A stretch of 26,114 nucleotides of DNA from Treponema sp. UBA1793 (GCA_002314445.1 DCFX01000045.1:1-26114); one strand, 5' to 3'; shown: positions 15,598-23,238, counted from the stretch's first letter. Program-made: numbers and translations. The notes: generated from the letters alone by a model not told the origin.

Positions 15598-16380
15598 TTA
15601 CTTATTTTTTAAAATTTCATATTCCGCACCGTCGATGATGAGTACATACCGCGACGCTGTTGTTTCCCTGATTTTATCCGGCCCAAGTTTATACAGCCTG
15701 CCGTTCTCAACGTTTTTTACGTACAGATACTGTATGCCGACAGCGTCTCTTACCGTGCCGATTATTCTAAACTTTGCAGTTCCCGATTCCGGTAGGGACG
15801 GTGCTGCTTCAGGTGTATCTGTCTCCGGCAGAGCGTCACGGACGGGGATGAACAACCGGGACAGCCTGTACCGCTCATCCTCACCGTAGTCCGTCACCGG
15901 CATAAAACGGCAGGGAGAGGCAGCTGCATGCATCACGACGGAAAGTCCGCCGTTTTTCTCCTGTTTTACCGATGCGTCGGCAATCGTATAACTGCATGAT
16001 TCATCTCCCTCAGCAGATGAAATGAAACGGACGAATTTTTCAGGGGAACTGGTAAACACGAATTCCACTTTCTGAGTCCTGACATCCGTTCCGGTAATCT
16101 GATATCTGTCCGGCGTAATACCCTTTTTTTTAAGCAGTGACAAAATAAGGTCGGCTGCATCCGTTATCGAAACCGTCTGTACCGCTGCATGTACGGTGCC
16201 GGTTTGTTCACTATTCCGCACCGCTTCCGTTTTGAACTTCTGAATTGCAGCTTCATAGCGTTCAATGCCCTTTTCTGATTCATGGATTTTATCCTGCAGC
16301 GACGTTATCGTCGTATAAAAAAAAGCTGAGGCAGCGGTCAGTGCAAGCAGAACAAGCAGTATGGAATCTCGTTTACTCAT
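15598..16380 (-). CDS. GspM/PilO-like inner-membrane protein with PilP/GspC-like C-terminal domain
   Basis: One transmembrane helix (about residues 7-25, ILLVLLALTAASAFFYTTI) is followed by a coiled coil (DKIHESEKGIERYEAAIQKF) and a ferredoxin-like domain typical of PilO/GspM (about 70-165). After a Pro-rich linker (LPETDTPEAAPSLPES), the last ~55 residues (FRIIGTVRDAVGIQYLYVKN ... YKLG) resemble the HR domain of GspC or PilP, which contacts the secretin. A fusion of these two roles would explain why no separate gspC-like gene is seen. It overlaps the gspL-like gene by 8 bases. The domain boundaries and the GspC/PilP assignment are from pattern reading. Confidence 0.7.
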   Translation of the reverse strand: MSKRDSILLVLLALTAASAFFYTTITSLQDKIHESEKGIERYEAAIQKFKTEAVRNSEQTGTVHAAVQTVSITDAADLILSLLKKKGITPDRYQITGTDVRTQKVEFVFTSSPEKFVRFISSAEGDESCSYTIADASVKQEKNGGLSVVMHAAASPCRFMPVTDYGEDERYRLSRLFIPVRDALPETDTPEAAPSLPESGTAKFRIIGTVRDAVGIQYLYVKNVENGRLYKLGPDKIRETTASRYVLIIDGAEYEILKNK

Positions 16381-17407
16381 CTTTTATCTTCCCTGAAATA
16401 ATAAACCGTTCGCCGCCGTTTTCAAGCGGAACGGCCTGATACAGCGTCACGTTTTCAAGAAACTCAGACTTCTTCAGATTTTCAAGTACCGGAAGCGCCT
16501 GCGCATTTTCCGCTTCAAATTTAAAAGAATCTCCGTTTACCGTAAAGGAATCAAGCCTTATGCCCGCGGCCGCACCTGAAATTTCATGCAGTATGACTGC
16601 AAGGGGAAGGTGCACCGGTACATTGAATTCCGGCGCCGCCTGAGCCGGACCGTAGACGAGTGCCGCCTCCCTGCTCTTTTCATATTCTTTTTTTACCGCC
16701 TGCAGATTCTCCGCAGAACGCTCCGCTTTGCGGTAAAGCTGAAAATCAAAAATACCAAGTATTCCGGCTGCCAGCAGAATGGCCGATACTGCCAGTATTT
16801 TTGCAGCAGCGGGACTATTCTTCACTTCCCTGAATACGACTGATTTTGAAACGACGGAAGGTGTGAGCATGCTTCCGAACGGTTTTATTTCCGCGTTACG
16901 GCATCTTTCATACTGATGTATAATACGCTGCACCGGCGCATCAGGAAGCGTATAGACATGCACCGGCAGATCAGCGTACGCCTTGTCGGCAAGTGTCCGG
17001 GCAATTATATCATCCTCAGCCATATCGGACAGACCTGCGCAGAATAAGACGGACAGCACCCCCTGACGGACAACCTGCAGTTCAATCCACGATTCAGCGG
17101 CACACACTGTTACCGCATTTTTCTCCGACTGGCCGATTACAAGTGACGGGGAGACCAGCGGTTTATTGTATGAACGATACTTTTCAAGCCGTCCGGAAGG
17201 AACGGCGATACCGACAGTTTTTTCCCGCACGCAGCAGTAATCGAATACTGTAGACTCAGGCGTTCCAGGGTACAGCGTCCGGAGCGCATATACGACAGCC
17301 TCTTTTCTGAAAGCCTCTTTGAGCGGCGGCAGATCAAGAAGATAATGCCGGACTTCAAGAGGAGAAATAATAATCCTGTCACCTATGATGCATTCTTTCA
17401 TTTCCAT
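16373..17407 (-). CDS. gspL: GspL/PilMN-like inner-membrane assembly protein
   Basis: Start ATG 17407 (MEMKECIIGD) is chosen because GGA lies about 8 bases upstream; ATG 17401 is possible. The N-terminal ~215 residues are soluble and have the layout of the cytoplasmic actin-like GspL/PilM domain, though I cannot see a clear ATP-binding motif. A single transmembrane helix follows (AKILAVSAILLAAGILGIF), then a coiled coil (RKAERSAENLQAVKKEYEKS) and a periplasmic ferredoxin-like domain as in PilN/GspL. It sits between the gspK-like and gspM-like genes, the standard K-L-M order of type II secretion operons, and overlaps gspM by 8 bases. Confidence 0.75.
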   Translation of the reverse strand: MEMKECIIGDRIIISPLEVRHYLLDLPPLKEAFRKEAVVYALRTLYPGTPESTVFDYCCVREKTVGIAVPSGRLEKYRSYNKPLVSPSLVIGQSEKNAVTVCAAESWIELQVVRQGVLSVLFCAGLSDMAEDDIIARTLADKAYADLPVHVYTLPDAPVQRIIHQYERCRNAEIKPFGSMLTPSVVSKSVVFREVKNSPAAAKILAVSAILLAAGILGIFDFQLYRKAERSAENLQAVKKEYEKSREAALVYGPAQAAPEFNVPVHLPLAVILHEISGAAAGIRLDSFTVNGDSFKFEAENAQALPVLENLKKSEFLENVTLYQAVPLENGGERFIISGKIKDE

Positions 17408-18411
17408 TTTTTTTCCACAACGTACCATTCCGCAGGTGCCTGACTGTTCATGTCTTGAGGAGGCATTCTGCACACAATTTCATCGCAGACGGCAGTACCG
17501 TTCCGCACTTCAATCTGCCAGAACCATGTAATCGTTCCGAAGAAGTAATACAGCCTGTTCGTTTTGTCGATTCCGAGCACATTCATAATGTCCTCTTCCG
17601 TCAGCTCCCTGCTCTCCCGGAGAGCCAGCAGCGTTTTGGCTTTCTGCACCGCACCCGCAAGATTATAATCAGGATACGAAAGTATGCTCTTTAAGACAAC
17701 TGGTTCCACAAAGTGAACATTCATGACAGGCTCCGTATTTATATACGGATAGACTTTATCATACGATATTCCGCAGAACATTTTAAACTCTTCTTCCGTC
17801 TGCAGTATCTGCTTATCGCTCAAAAGAGTGCGCACCTTCTGCCGGAACATTTCCCCGTCCGACTCGGAACCGGTAAGGGCGGTTACAAACATACGCACTG
17901 CAAATTCATCCGTAGTATTGATATTCGCCCATCCGTACGGAGAAAAATACGTGTCATACGTTTTTTCAGAAAAAAAATCCTTACAGTCGGCGGCGGTAAA
18001 AACAAGCCCGTTGTCCTCCCGGTACTGAAGGAACTGCTGCGCGTTTTTTCCGGAAAGGAACAAAGTACGCAGTTCCGTTTTTTCATATATTCCGTTACGA
18101 AGAAAGTTCGGATTAAGGGAGCTTGAAAGCGACCGCAGCGTAACACTGCACCCGCCTTCAGTCCTCCCGTTCCACTGCCAGAACGCATCAAATTTCGAAT
18201 CTGACAGGGGCGTCCGGTCTGCTTTTAAATCAGCAGCAGCTTCATCAAGCACTTTCTCTATCTGCGCACGCGTATCAGCTGCCTTACCGGAACGCGAGGC
18301 AGTAAGTCCGGCAGCCTTTACCATATACCCGGCGGCAAGCGCAAAGACAGAAAGAAAAACAAGCGCTAAAAGAAATTCTATTGATGAAAAACCTTCGTCC
18401 GTTTTATTCAC
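17398..18411 (-). CDS. gspK: GspK-like tip minor pseudopilin
   Basis: 337 residues, far longer than the other pseudopilins, as expected for GspK (about 300-330). The prepilin leader is short (MNKTDEG) with cleavage predicted before FSSIEFLLALVFLSVFALA. An insert domain contains YINTEPVMNVHFVEP and helix-hairpin-like segments (ELTEEDIMNVLGI), comparable to the 'INVNTA' helical domain of GspK. It keeps Glu at +5, whereas many GspK proteins lack it. The start is GTG at 18411 within GTGA, overlapping the stop of the preceding gene. GspK caps the pseudopilus with GspI and GspJ. Confidence 0.8.
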   Translation of the reverse strand: MNKTDEGFSSIEFLLALVFLSVFALAAGYMVKAAGLTASRSGKAADTRAQIEKVLDEAAADLKADRTPLSDSKFDAFWQWNGRTEGGCSVTLRSLSSSLNPNFLRNGIYEKTELRTLFLSGKNAQQFLQYREDNGLVFTAADCKDFFSEKTYDTYFSPYGWANINTTDEFAVRMFVTALTGSESDGEMFRQKVRTLLSDKQILQTEEEFKMFCGISYDKVYPYINTEPVMNVHFVEPVVLKSILSYPDYNLAGAVQKAKTLLALRESRELTEEDIMNVLGIDKTNRLYYFFGTITWFWQIEVRNGTAVCDEIVCRMPPQDMNSQAPAEWYVVEKKWK

Positions 18412-18857
18412 AATTTTACTTTACCTGCAGGAAAAGACGCAAACGGAGCAGATGCCGCATACTCCCTCTTCCCTATTTTATACTGTATCCTGATACCGAA
18501 CGGAGCTTTCCCGTCCTCCCGGACAAGTTCACTTTTTTCAATTATAACACCCTCCGGCAGCTGAACTGTTTTGCTTTCCTTCTCTCCTTCATACCAGGGA
18601 AGGTCAAGTGTATTTTCTCCCGCAGCCATCTCATAGTCGGTTACCCAGTACGGTATCTCTACGGCACCGGCCGCAGAACGGATAAGGTGATCCGCCTGCA
18701 GATGGCGGACAGCCGTCCGGACTTCTGTCTGAGCTTTTTCAATTGCCCTGAAACCTGTTGAAAACGACGCGTATAATACAACACCCACAAGAGAAATAAT
18801 GAGCAGCGACACAAGCACTTCAATAAACGAAAAGCCGTCTTCCCAATCAGTCCGCAT
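18408..18857 (-). CDS. Minor pseudopilin (GspJ- or GspI-like, 149 aa)
   Basis: The leader MRTDWEDG is followed by FSFIEVLVSLLIISLVGVVL, an excellent type III signal with Gly at -1, Phe at +1 and Glu at +5. The body (~120 aa) has the beta-rich end typical of minor pseudopilins. Start 18857 is preferred over the upstream in-frame ATG because it gives an 8-residue leader and has AAAAGG upstream; it overlaps the previous gene by 11 bases. Position between the small pseudopilin and GspK fits GspJ, but H, I and J are hard to separate by eye. Confidence 0.8.
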   Translation of the reverse strand: MRTDWEDGFSFIEVLVSLLIISLVGVVLYASFSTGFRAIEKAQTEVRTAVRHLQADHLIRSAAGAVEIPYWVTDYEMAAGENTLDLPWYEGEKESKTVQLPEGVIIEKSELVREDGKAPFGIRIQYKIGKREYAASAPFASFPAGKVKL

Positions 18858-19053
18858 AGGAAAAGACCTTTTCGGCTGCAGCATTCTGAGACTGTATTCC
18901 AGCGTCGATTTTTTGAATCGTCTGCAGGGAAAAATGCATCACACCAGCAACGAGAGCACAAACGGCGAGAAGGACTACGCCTGCAATGAATATAGAAAGC
19001 GCGGCATCGACAAGCGAATAGCCTTCTTCATTTCCACGACGTAATGTCCGCAT
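18847..19053 (-). CDS. Very small minor pseudopilin (68 aa, GspI/H position)
   Basis: Starting at ATG 19053, which overlaps the end of gspG, the protein reads MRTLRRGNEEG then YSLVDAALSIFIAGVVLLAV. That is a prepilin leader with cleavage after Gly11, Tyr at +1 and Asp instead of Glu at +5. Only ~57 mature residues remain, essentially the hydrophobic helix plus a short amphipathic extension, with no globular head. The upstream extension to 19239 is rejected because it would bury the signal. It is intact and translationally coupled on both sides, so it is probably a real gene rather than a fragment. Confidence 0.75.
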   Translation of the reverse strand: MRTLRRGNEEGYSLVDAALSIFIAGVVLLAVCALVAGVMHFSLQTIQKIDAGIQSQNAAAEKVFSYAD

Positions 19054-19474
19054 CGTTGCTCTCACCGCCTTCCGTTCCGTCCTTTCCGTAAGACATGACG
19101 CCGTACGGAAGCCCATTACTGCCGGGCATCGTATACTGATATTCATTTCCCCACGGATCCTTCGGCACCGGTTTCGTGAGATAGGGGCCGTTCCACCCTG
19201 CCGGTTCAGGAGACGAAGAAGGTTTTTCCCATAAAGCATTCAGTCCCTGCTCCTGACTCGGATACATTCCGTTATCCATATAATAGGAATCAAGGGCAAG
19301 CGAAAAAGTTTCTATCTGGCTCTTTGCAGTTACTATTTTTGCCTTGTCAAGCTGTTTGACGGCATTAAAGCCGACTGCAGCCGTAAGTATGAGTACGATT
19401 GCCATGACAATAAGGGTTTCTATAAATGTCCAGCCCTCATCTTTCTTTGATTTCAGCTTTTTTGCATTTTTCAT
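19028..19474 (-). CDS. gspG: Major pseudopilin GspG
   Basis: 148 residues, standard for GspG. Leader MKNAKKLKSKKDEG, cleavage before WTFIETLIVMAIVLILTAA (Trp at +1, Glu at +5). The GspG-specific core is present: YYMDNGMYPSQEQGLNAL, GPYLTKPVPKDPWGNEYQY, and the calcium-binding end with SYGKDGTEGGESNDADITSW. It polymerises into the periplasmic pseudopilus of a type II secretion-like system. It is the first gene of the operon; its ribosome site is weak (AAG about 8 bases before ATG). No gspC, D, E or F precede it; instead a repeat array lies upstream. Confidence 0.95.
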   Translation of the reverse strand: MKNAKKLKSKKDEGWTFIETLIVMAIVLILTAAVGFNAVKQLDKAKIVTAKSQIETFSLALDSYYMDNGMYPSQEQGLNALWEKPSSSPEPAGWNGPYLTKPVPKDPWGNEYQYTMPGSNGLPYGVMSYGKDGTEGGESNDADITSWK

Positions 19475-19544
19475 ATATATAACTTACAGTTTTTTTATGA
19501 CTTATTCCAGAGCCGGAAGAACGCGCATCATAGATTAAATCAAG

Positions 19545-19858
19545 GTGTAAGTACATGCGGAATGTCTGCGCATGTACATAGACAATGATTGTCTATGTAC
19601 ATGTACAATGATTGTCTATGTACTTGCGCAATGATTGTCTATGTACTTGCGCAGGTCCTGGGCAAGTAATGGCCAAAGCCTGTATGCTGCACAGACAGCT
19701 TCCGTCCATGTCTTATCCGGCTACTGCGTATTGCATACGCAGCTCTTATGTAAGACTTGCCCGGAGCCTGTCTATGACATGCGCAATAGCTGCGTACGTC
19801 ATGGACAGTTCCTGTACAAGTCTTACGCAGAAAGTGTCTATGCCTATAAAAAACGAAC
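19545..19858. repeat. Degenerate tandem array of ~23-bp repeats (about 14 units)
   Basis: A recurring GTCTATGTAC-like motif starts at 19545, 19568, 19591, 19614, 19637 and 19660 at exact 23-bp steps. It continues in degraded form near 19681, 19704, 19726, 19744, 19770, 19792, 19812 and 19836. Middle units share the consensus ATGTACTTGCGCAATGATTGTCT within at most a few changes. The unit lacks stop codons in several frames, so apparent short frames here are artefacts. It fills the gap between the nucleotidyltransferase gene and gspG. Units are contiguous without spacers, so this is not CRISPR. Confidence 0.8.
19571..19603. repeat. 33-bp perfect palindrome within the repeat array
   Basis: The left arm CATGTACATAGACAAT (19571-19586) and its exact complement (19588-19603) flank a single G at 19587. 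No T-run follows, so it is not a classical terminator; protein binding or a cruciform is possible. Confidence 0.75.
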
Positions 19859-19878
19859 ATTTCTACTATTATTTTAAT

Positions 19879-20727
19879 TTAAAATGTATTAAAAATATAA
19901 AAAGGTTTCTGAAATGTCGTACCATAATTTTCTATGCATTCCCTTTCAATAGTTTCATTGTCAATCAAATACCGTTTTATATTTTCATACACAGTCATAT
20001 ATACCCTATAGCATTCTTTTTGATCAGCCGATTCGTTTATTTTTTTGAGTGCGTCCTTCAGTTCAAAATCATTTTCCAGTTCCGTCAGTCCCGTCGTGAG
20101 CCATTTAGTCGGAGGATAATAATTTCCGTTGATGACATATACAATCCGCAGCATTGCTTCTATAGCTCTGTATAAGTATATTTTACTTTCAACGTAATTA
20201 TACCGGTTCAATGATTCCAGCGTGTTATATTCGCCGCTGTCATTCATTGTAATCCATAAGCCTCTTATTACTTTTTTATACATTCCTTCCGGAAAAAAAT
20301 CAGTACGCTTTTTTATTAACGGCAGCAGCGATTTCGGATCCCAAACCGGCACGGCATGTTTTATATTATATAATGCATACGGGTTAAATTCGTTCCAGAA
20401 TTTTTCCATATCATTCTTCAGTATCAAATCGAATTTCCAGAAATCACCGCCGAATCCGTATGAAATTCTGACAGATTCATAATCATAGTCTCCTGAGTTC
20501 AATACATTCCTGATCTGATTTTTTACAGCATTTTCGACATCACCGCTGATATAATAATCAATATCAATATCAGAGTTTTCATCGCAGAATCCGTATGAAA
20601 CAGAACCTTCTATAAAGACCATCATATTTTCAACAGCTTCCGGTGACAGTTCCTTTAACTTCGGAAGTATTATTTTATCGAAATGTTCTTTTCCCAGTGC
20701 AATCATTTTTTGTTGTCTTTCATTCAT
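19879..20727 (-). CDS. Nucleotidyltransferase-fold protein (282 aa, DUF4037-like)
   Basis: The signature EGSVSYGFCDENSDIDIDYY (GS-x10-D-x-D) is the nucleotidyltransferase active site, with both metal-binding Asp present and a third acidic position likely in FWKFDLILK. The C-terminal half is helical (YVESKIYLYRAIEAMLRIVY), as in aminoglycoside-type or DUF4037 transferases. Start 20727 is chosen because AAGGA lies 7 bases upstream and it avoids overlap with the hydrolase gene. It follows that gene by 16 bases and is likely co-transcribed. The substrate is unknown: drug, tRNA or protein AMPylation are all possible. AT-rich compared with the pseudopilus operon. Confidence 0.8.
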   Translation of the reverse strand: MNERQQKMIALGKEHFDKIILPKLKELSPEAVENMMVFIEGSVSYGFCDENSDIDIDYYISGDVENAVKNQIRNVLNSGDYDYESVRISYGFGGDFWKFDLILKNDMEKFWNEFNPYALYNIKHAVPVWDPKSLLPLIKKRTDFFPEGMYKKVIRGLWITMNDSGEYNTLESLNRYNYVESKIYLYRAIEAMLRIVYVINGNYYPPTKWLTTGLTELENDFELKDALKKINESADQKECYRVYMTVYENIKRYLIDNETIERECIENYGTTFQKPFYIFNTF

Positions 20728-20743
20728 GTTTTTTTCCTTATGT

Positions 20744-21802
20744 TCAGAAAGCGGATTTCTGACTGACATTCGTTCCTTGTGATGTTTCCTGTTTTACTTT
20801 AATCAGTTCTTTCTGGAATTTTTCAGGTTCTTCAACATTTATCATATGCGCAGAGTTTTCAAACCAGATTATTTTTACATCAGGCGCTCTGACTGTTTTG
20901 CAGTATTCGACAACAGTTTCCGGAGCACACGCGATTACATGATCATTAACACCCTCGAAAAAATAAAGAGGAACGTTTATTTTTGATAACGGCTTGTTGA
21001 ATATCGATTTGAAGTTTTTATTTTTTGCCATGCATTCCAATGTATAGGCCTGCGATTTTTTTGCCAAATCGAAATAACCGTCGAAATAGTAAGGAGATGT
21101 CTTTTTCAAAGAGTCAAGGTCGATTGCCGGATTGTGATGACCTCCATACATGGTTACTATATCGATATAAGGAAAATGATCCTTTTCGATTCGTTCCAGA
21201 TTCTTATAATCACCGGCCTTTACCAATGTTTCATGCAGCCATTTGTACGTAATTTCTACAGACTCTTTATATTTGTAGTTAATTACCTGCCCGACACCGA
21301 TATAGGCAAAATAATATTCCGGATGATTTGCCACAAGCTGTAACCCGATTACGCTCCCGAACGAATGCCCCAATATATATATTTTCTGTTTTTTAAAACG
21401 CTTTATCAGATATTTGGTCAGCTCAAGCGCATCATCACGAATTGCATCCTCTGATATGTTTTTTGTCATTCTCTCATGATAGGAAAAAGCTGTCCCCCGC
21501 TGATCCCAGTTTACGAAAATAAAATTTTTCCTTAATTTATCATTATATACGTGTGAATACATGAACATTGATGATCCCGGGCCGCCATGCAGATACAAAA
21601 GCACGGGACTGTCCGCAACATCATCTGACTGGATGGATATTTTTTCCACACAGCCGTTTATGGTCACATCTTCGAAGCTGTCGATTCTGTTATCAACTGA
21701 ACCATCTCCGATGACGTTATTCTGTGTTTCTAATACTGTACCAGTAACACAGCCTGCAAAAAGTATCGGTAAAAAAAGCACGGTACATATCTTACCTTTC
21801 AT
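20744..21802 (-). CDS. Alpha/beta-hydrolase lipoprotein, proline iminopeptidase-like (S33)
   Basis: Start 21802 (MKGKICTVLFLPILFAGC) follows AGGAG by 7 bases and creates a lipoprotein signal with lipobox FAGC; the longer upstream frame is rejected. HGGPG (oxyanion motif LYLHGGPGSSMF) and WDQRGTAFS are the hallmarks of the proline iminopeptidase subfamily. The catalytic Ser is in ILGHSFGSVIG, the Asp probably in FEGVNDHV and the His in ENSAHMINVEEP. It would hydrolyse a small ester or an N-terminal proline peptide in the periplasm or on the outer surface. Length (~352 aa) is normal. Downstream partner: the nucleotidyltransferase. Confidence 0.9.
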   Translation of the reverse strand: MKGKICTVLFLPILFAGCVTGTVLETQNNVIGDGSVDNRIDSFEDVTINGCVEKISIQSDDVADSPVLLYLHGGPGSSMFMYSHVYNDKLRKNFIFVNWDQRGTAFSYHERMTKNISEDAIRDDALELTKYLIKRFKKQKIYILGHSFGSVIGLQLVANHPEYYFAYIGVGQVINYKYKESVEITYKWLHETLVKAGDYKNLERIEKDHFPYIDIVTMYGGHHNPAIDLDSLKKTSPYYFDGYFDLAKKSQAYTLECMAKNKNFKSIFNKPLSKINVPLYFFEGVNDHVIACAPETVVEYCKTVRAPDVKIIWFENSAHMINVEEPEKFQKELIKVKQETSQGTNVSQKSAF

Positions 21803-21835
21803 AGTATTACTCCTGCGCGATATTGTTTTTGCCCT

Positions 21836-21862
21836 ATTATAAAAGTCTGTATTATTGTACAA
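21836..21862 (-). promoter_or_regulatory. Possible sigma70 promoter for the hydrolase gene
   Basis: On the minus strand TTGTAC (21862-21857) and TATAAT (21841-21836) are separated by 15 bp, 33 bp before the start codon. The spacer is short, so this is tentative. It lies in the divergent gap with the DinB-like gene. Confidence 0.3.
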
Positions 21863-21915
21863 TAGATATAAATAATTCTCTACAAGAACCGTAACTATAA
21901 AACGACGGAGGAAAA

Positions 21916-22401
21916 ATGGATACGAAAAAACTGATTGCTGATTATGCTGCAGGCGTTGATGATATAACGTCACTTATAAAATCACTTCCTGAAGAATCTT
22001 ATGATTTTATGCCCTCGAAAGCCGATGACTGGTCAATCCGTCAGCACATTATTCATCTGGTTGATTGTGAAGTCAATAACTACATAAGAATAAAATCATG
22101 TATTGCCCAGCCGTTTTCAAAGGTGTATGTAATCAATGAATTGGATTGGACAAAAAACTTAGATAACAGAAAAGAAGATATTGATGATTATTTAGCACTT
22201 TTCTCTTTGATTCGCAAAATCATTTCTTCTTTTTTAAAATCTGTTCAGGAAACTGATTTCAGTAATACCTATTTTATTAAAGAAGAGCATAATGAAAATA
22301 AAAAAGTAACCCTTGCAGAAGCTGTTCAAATATATTGTAAACACGTTCGGATGCATATCGACTATATTAACAAGATATACGATGAATACAAAGGAAATTA
22401 A
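21916..22401 (+). CDS. DinB-like four-helix protein (161 aa)
   Basis: Start 21916 is set by GGAGG 4 bases upstream. The length and helical pattern match the DinB/YfiT superfamily (PF12867 type). The N-terminal helix is followed by DDWSIRQHIIHLVDCE, which carries the first metal-ligand His. The C-terminal block CKHVRMHIDYINKI supplies the other two likely ligands in an H-x3-H arrangement. These are usually metal-dependent transferases acting on low-molecular-weight thiols. It is divergent from the hydrolase lipoprotein gene, with a 113-bp shared regulatory gap, and is AT-rich. Exact substrate cannot be deduced. Confidence 0.85.
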   Translation: MDTKKLIADYAAGVDDITSLIKSLPEESYDFMPSKADDWSIRQHIIHLVDCEVNNYIRIKSCIAQPFSKVYVINELDWTKNLDNRKEDIDDYLALFSLIRKIISSFLKSVQETDFSNTYFIKEEHNENKKVTLAEAVQIYCKHVRMHIDYINKIYDEYKGN

Positions 22402-22433
22402 CGTACCGACATTAATATGAAAAAGCTGAATCA

Positions 22434-22731
22434 GTGAATACTGTAACTGATTCGGGAGATTTCTGTGATGGGTATAATAATAGTCCGGAAGAAACACAGG
22501 CATCTTATTATGTATCAACATCCGGCAGCGATTCCAACGACGGCAGCAGCATAAGCAGTCCATGGAAAACGCTTGCATATCCTGCAACACAATTAACGGA
22601 AGGGATCGTTTATTCGTTAAAGCGGGACTTTACAAAGGAAATTTGTATCGCATGCGGCATACAGTAACACGTTCGAAAACTGCGTTGCCATTTCACAAAA
22701 TTCAAATATGCATAACAATAAATTGTGGTAA
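22434..22731 (+). pseudogene. Frameshifted fragment of a right-handed beta-helix (DUF1565/PbH1-like) protein
   Basis: Three consecutive frames carry one recognisable domain. Frame 1 has SYYVSTSGSDSNDGSS then PWKTLAYPATQLTEG. After a 1-base loss near 22605, frame 2 gives DRLFVKAGLYKGN. After a second change near 22650, frame 3 gives AYSNTFENCVAISQNSN, ending at TAA 22729-22731. This is the usual N-terminus of extracellular beta-helix proteins (YVS-x-x-G-SDSNDG ... PWKT ... G-D-x-x-x-V-x-AG-x-Y). Most of the protein is missing. Its 3' end overlaps the end of the convergent metalloprotease gene. Confidence 0.75.
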
Positions 22732-23238
22732 CAAAATTGCCACTGAAAAAGCATAAACTGCATCGAACCAGACAACCCTCAGTAAATTTGCTATGAAAAC
22801 CAATACACATAACGGCATGCTGACAACTGCAAGAACGCTGCCCTTTTTTACTTCGTCTTTTGCTTTTATCCACAAAATGTCTGCATCCTGATTGGATGGA
22901 AATGCATGCATTCCGATTGATATACCGAGCCATAAATAAAAAAAGGTAATAATACTTCTGTCTCCAAATAAATAATAAGGAATAGATGCAGGAAGCGTTA
23001 CAATTAAGCACAAAATGGTATTTATTACTAAAGGGCCTGTACTAATAAGAAATACAGATAAGAAATCCTTTGGTTGTTCATGGATTACATATCCTGATAC
23101 ATTCATATCAAATTGAAAAAATTTTGCATCATATACCTGAACGTTCCGTATTCTACAAAAAATGTAATGTCCCAATTCGTGTATGATAACACCGGGAAAA
23201 GTAAGTATTGCAATCAAAATACCTGGAATAAAAAGCAT
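22702..23238 (-). CDS. M50-like membrane zinc metalloprotease (178 aa)
   Basis: HELGHYIFC at about residues 20-28, directly after a hydrophobic segment, is the HExxH zinc motif. A second motif, AFPSNQDADILW, could provide the third ligand Asp as in the N/D-P-x-x-D block of M50 enzymes. Four hydrophobic segments are visible, including the one carrying HELGH. The family cleaves transmembrane substrates or is involved in protein quality control. ATG overlaps the TAA of the TPR gene by one base (TAATG), so the two are coupled. The protein is shorter than site-2 proteases and resembles compact M50B/DUF3267-type proteins. Substrate unknown. Confidence 0.8.
   Translation of the reverse strand: MLFIPGILIAILTFPGVIIHELGHYIFCRIRNVQVYDAKFFQFDMNVSGYVIHEQPKDFLSVFLISTGPLVINTILCLIVTLPASIPYYLFGDRSIITFFYLWLGISIGMHAFPSNQDADILWIKAKDEVKKGSVLAVVSMPLCVLVFIANLLRVVWFDAVYAFSVAILLPQFIVMHI

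Noticed and set aside
19545..19858. CRISPR array
   Set aside because: Repeat units are contiguous without unique spacers, degenerate along the array, and no cas gene is near.
19612..20175. A 187-codon plus-strand frame crossing the repeat array into the nucleotidyltransferase gene
   Set aside because: Openness comes from the stop-free 23-bp repeat and from antisense of a real gene; several frames on both strands are open here.
20744..21973. 409-aa version of the hydrolase
   Set aside because: The extra 57 residues would bury the lipoprotein signal. ATG 21802 has AGGAG upstream and starts a proper signal peptide.
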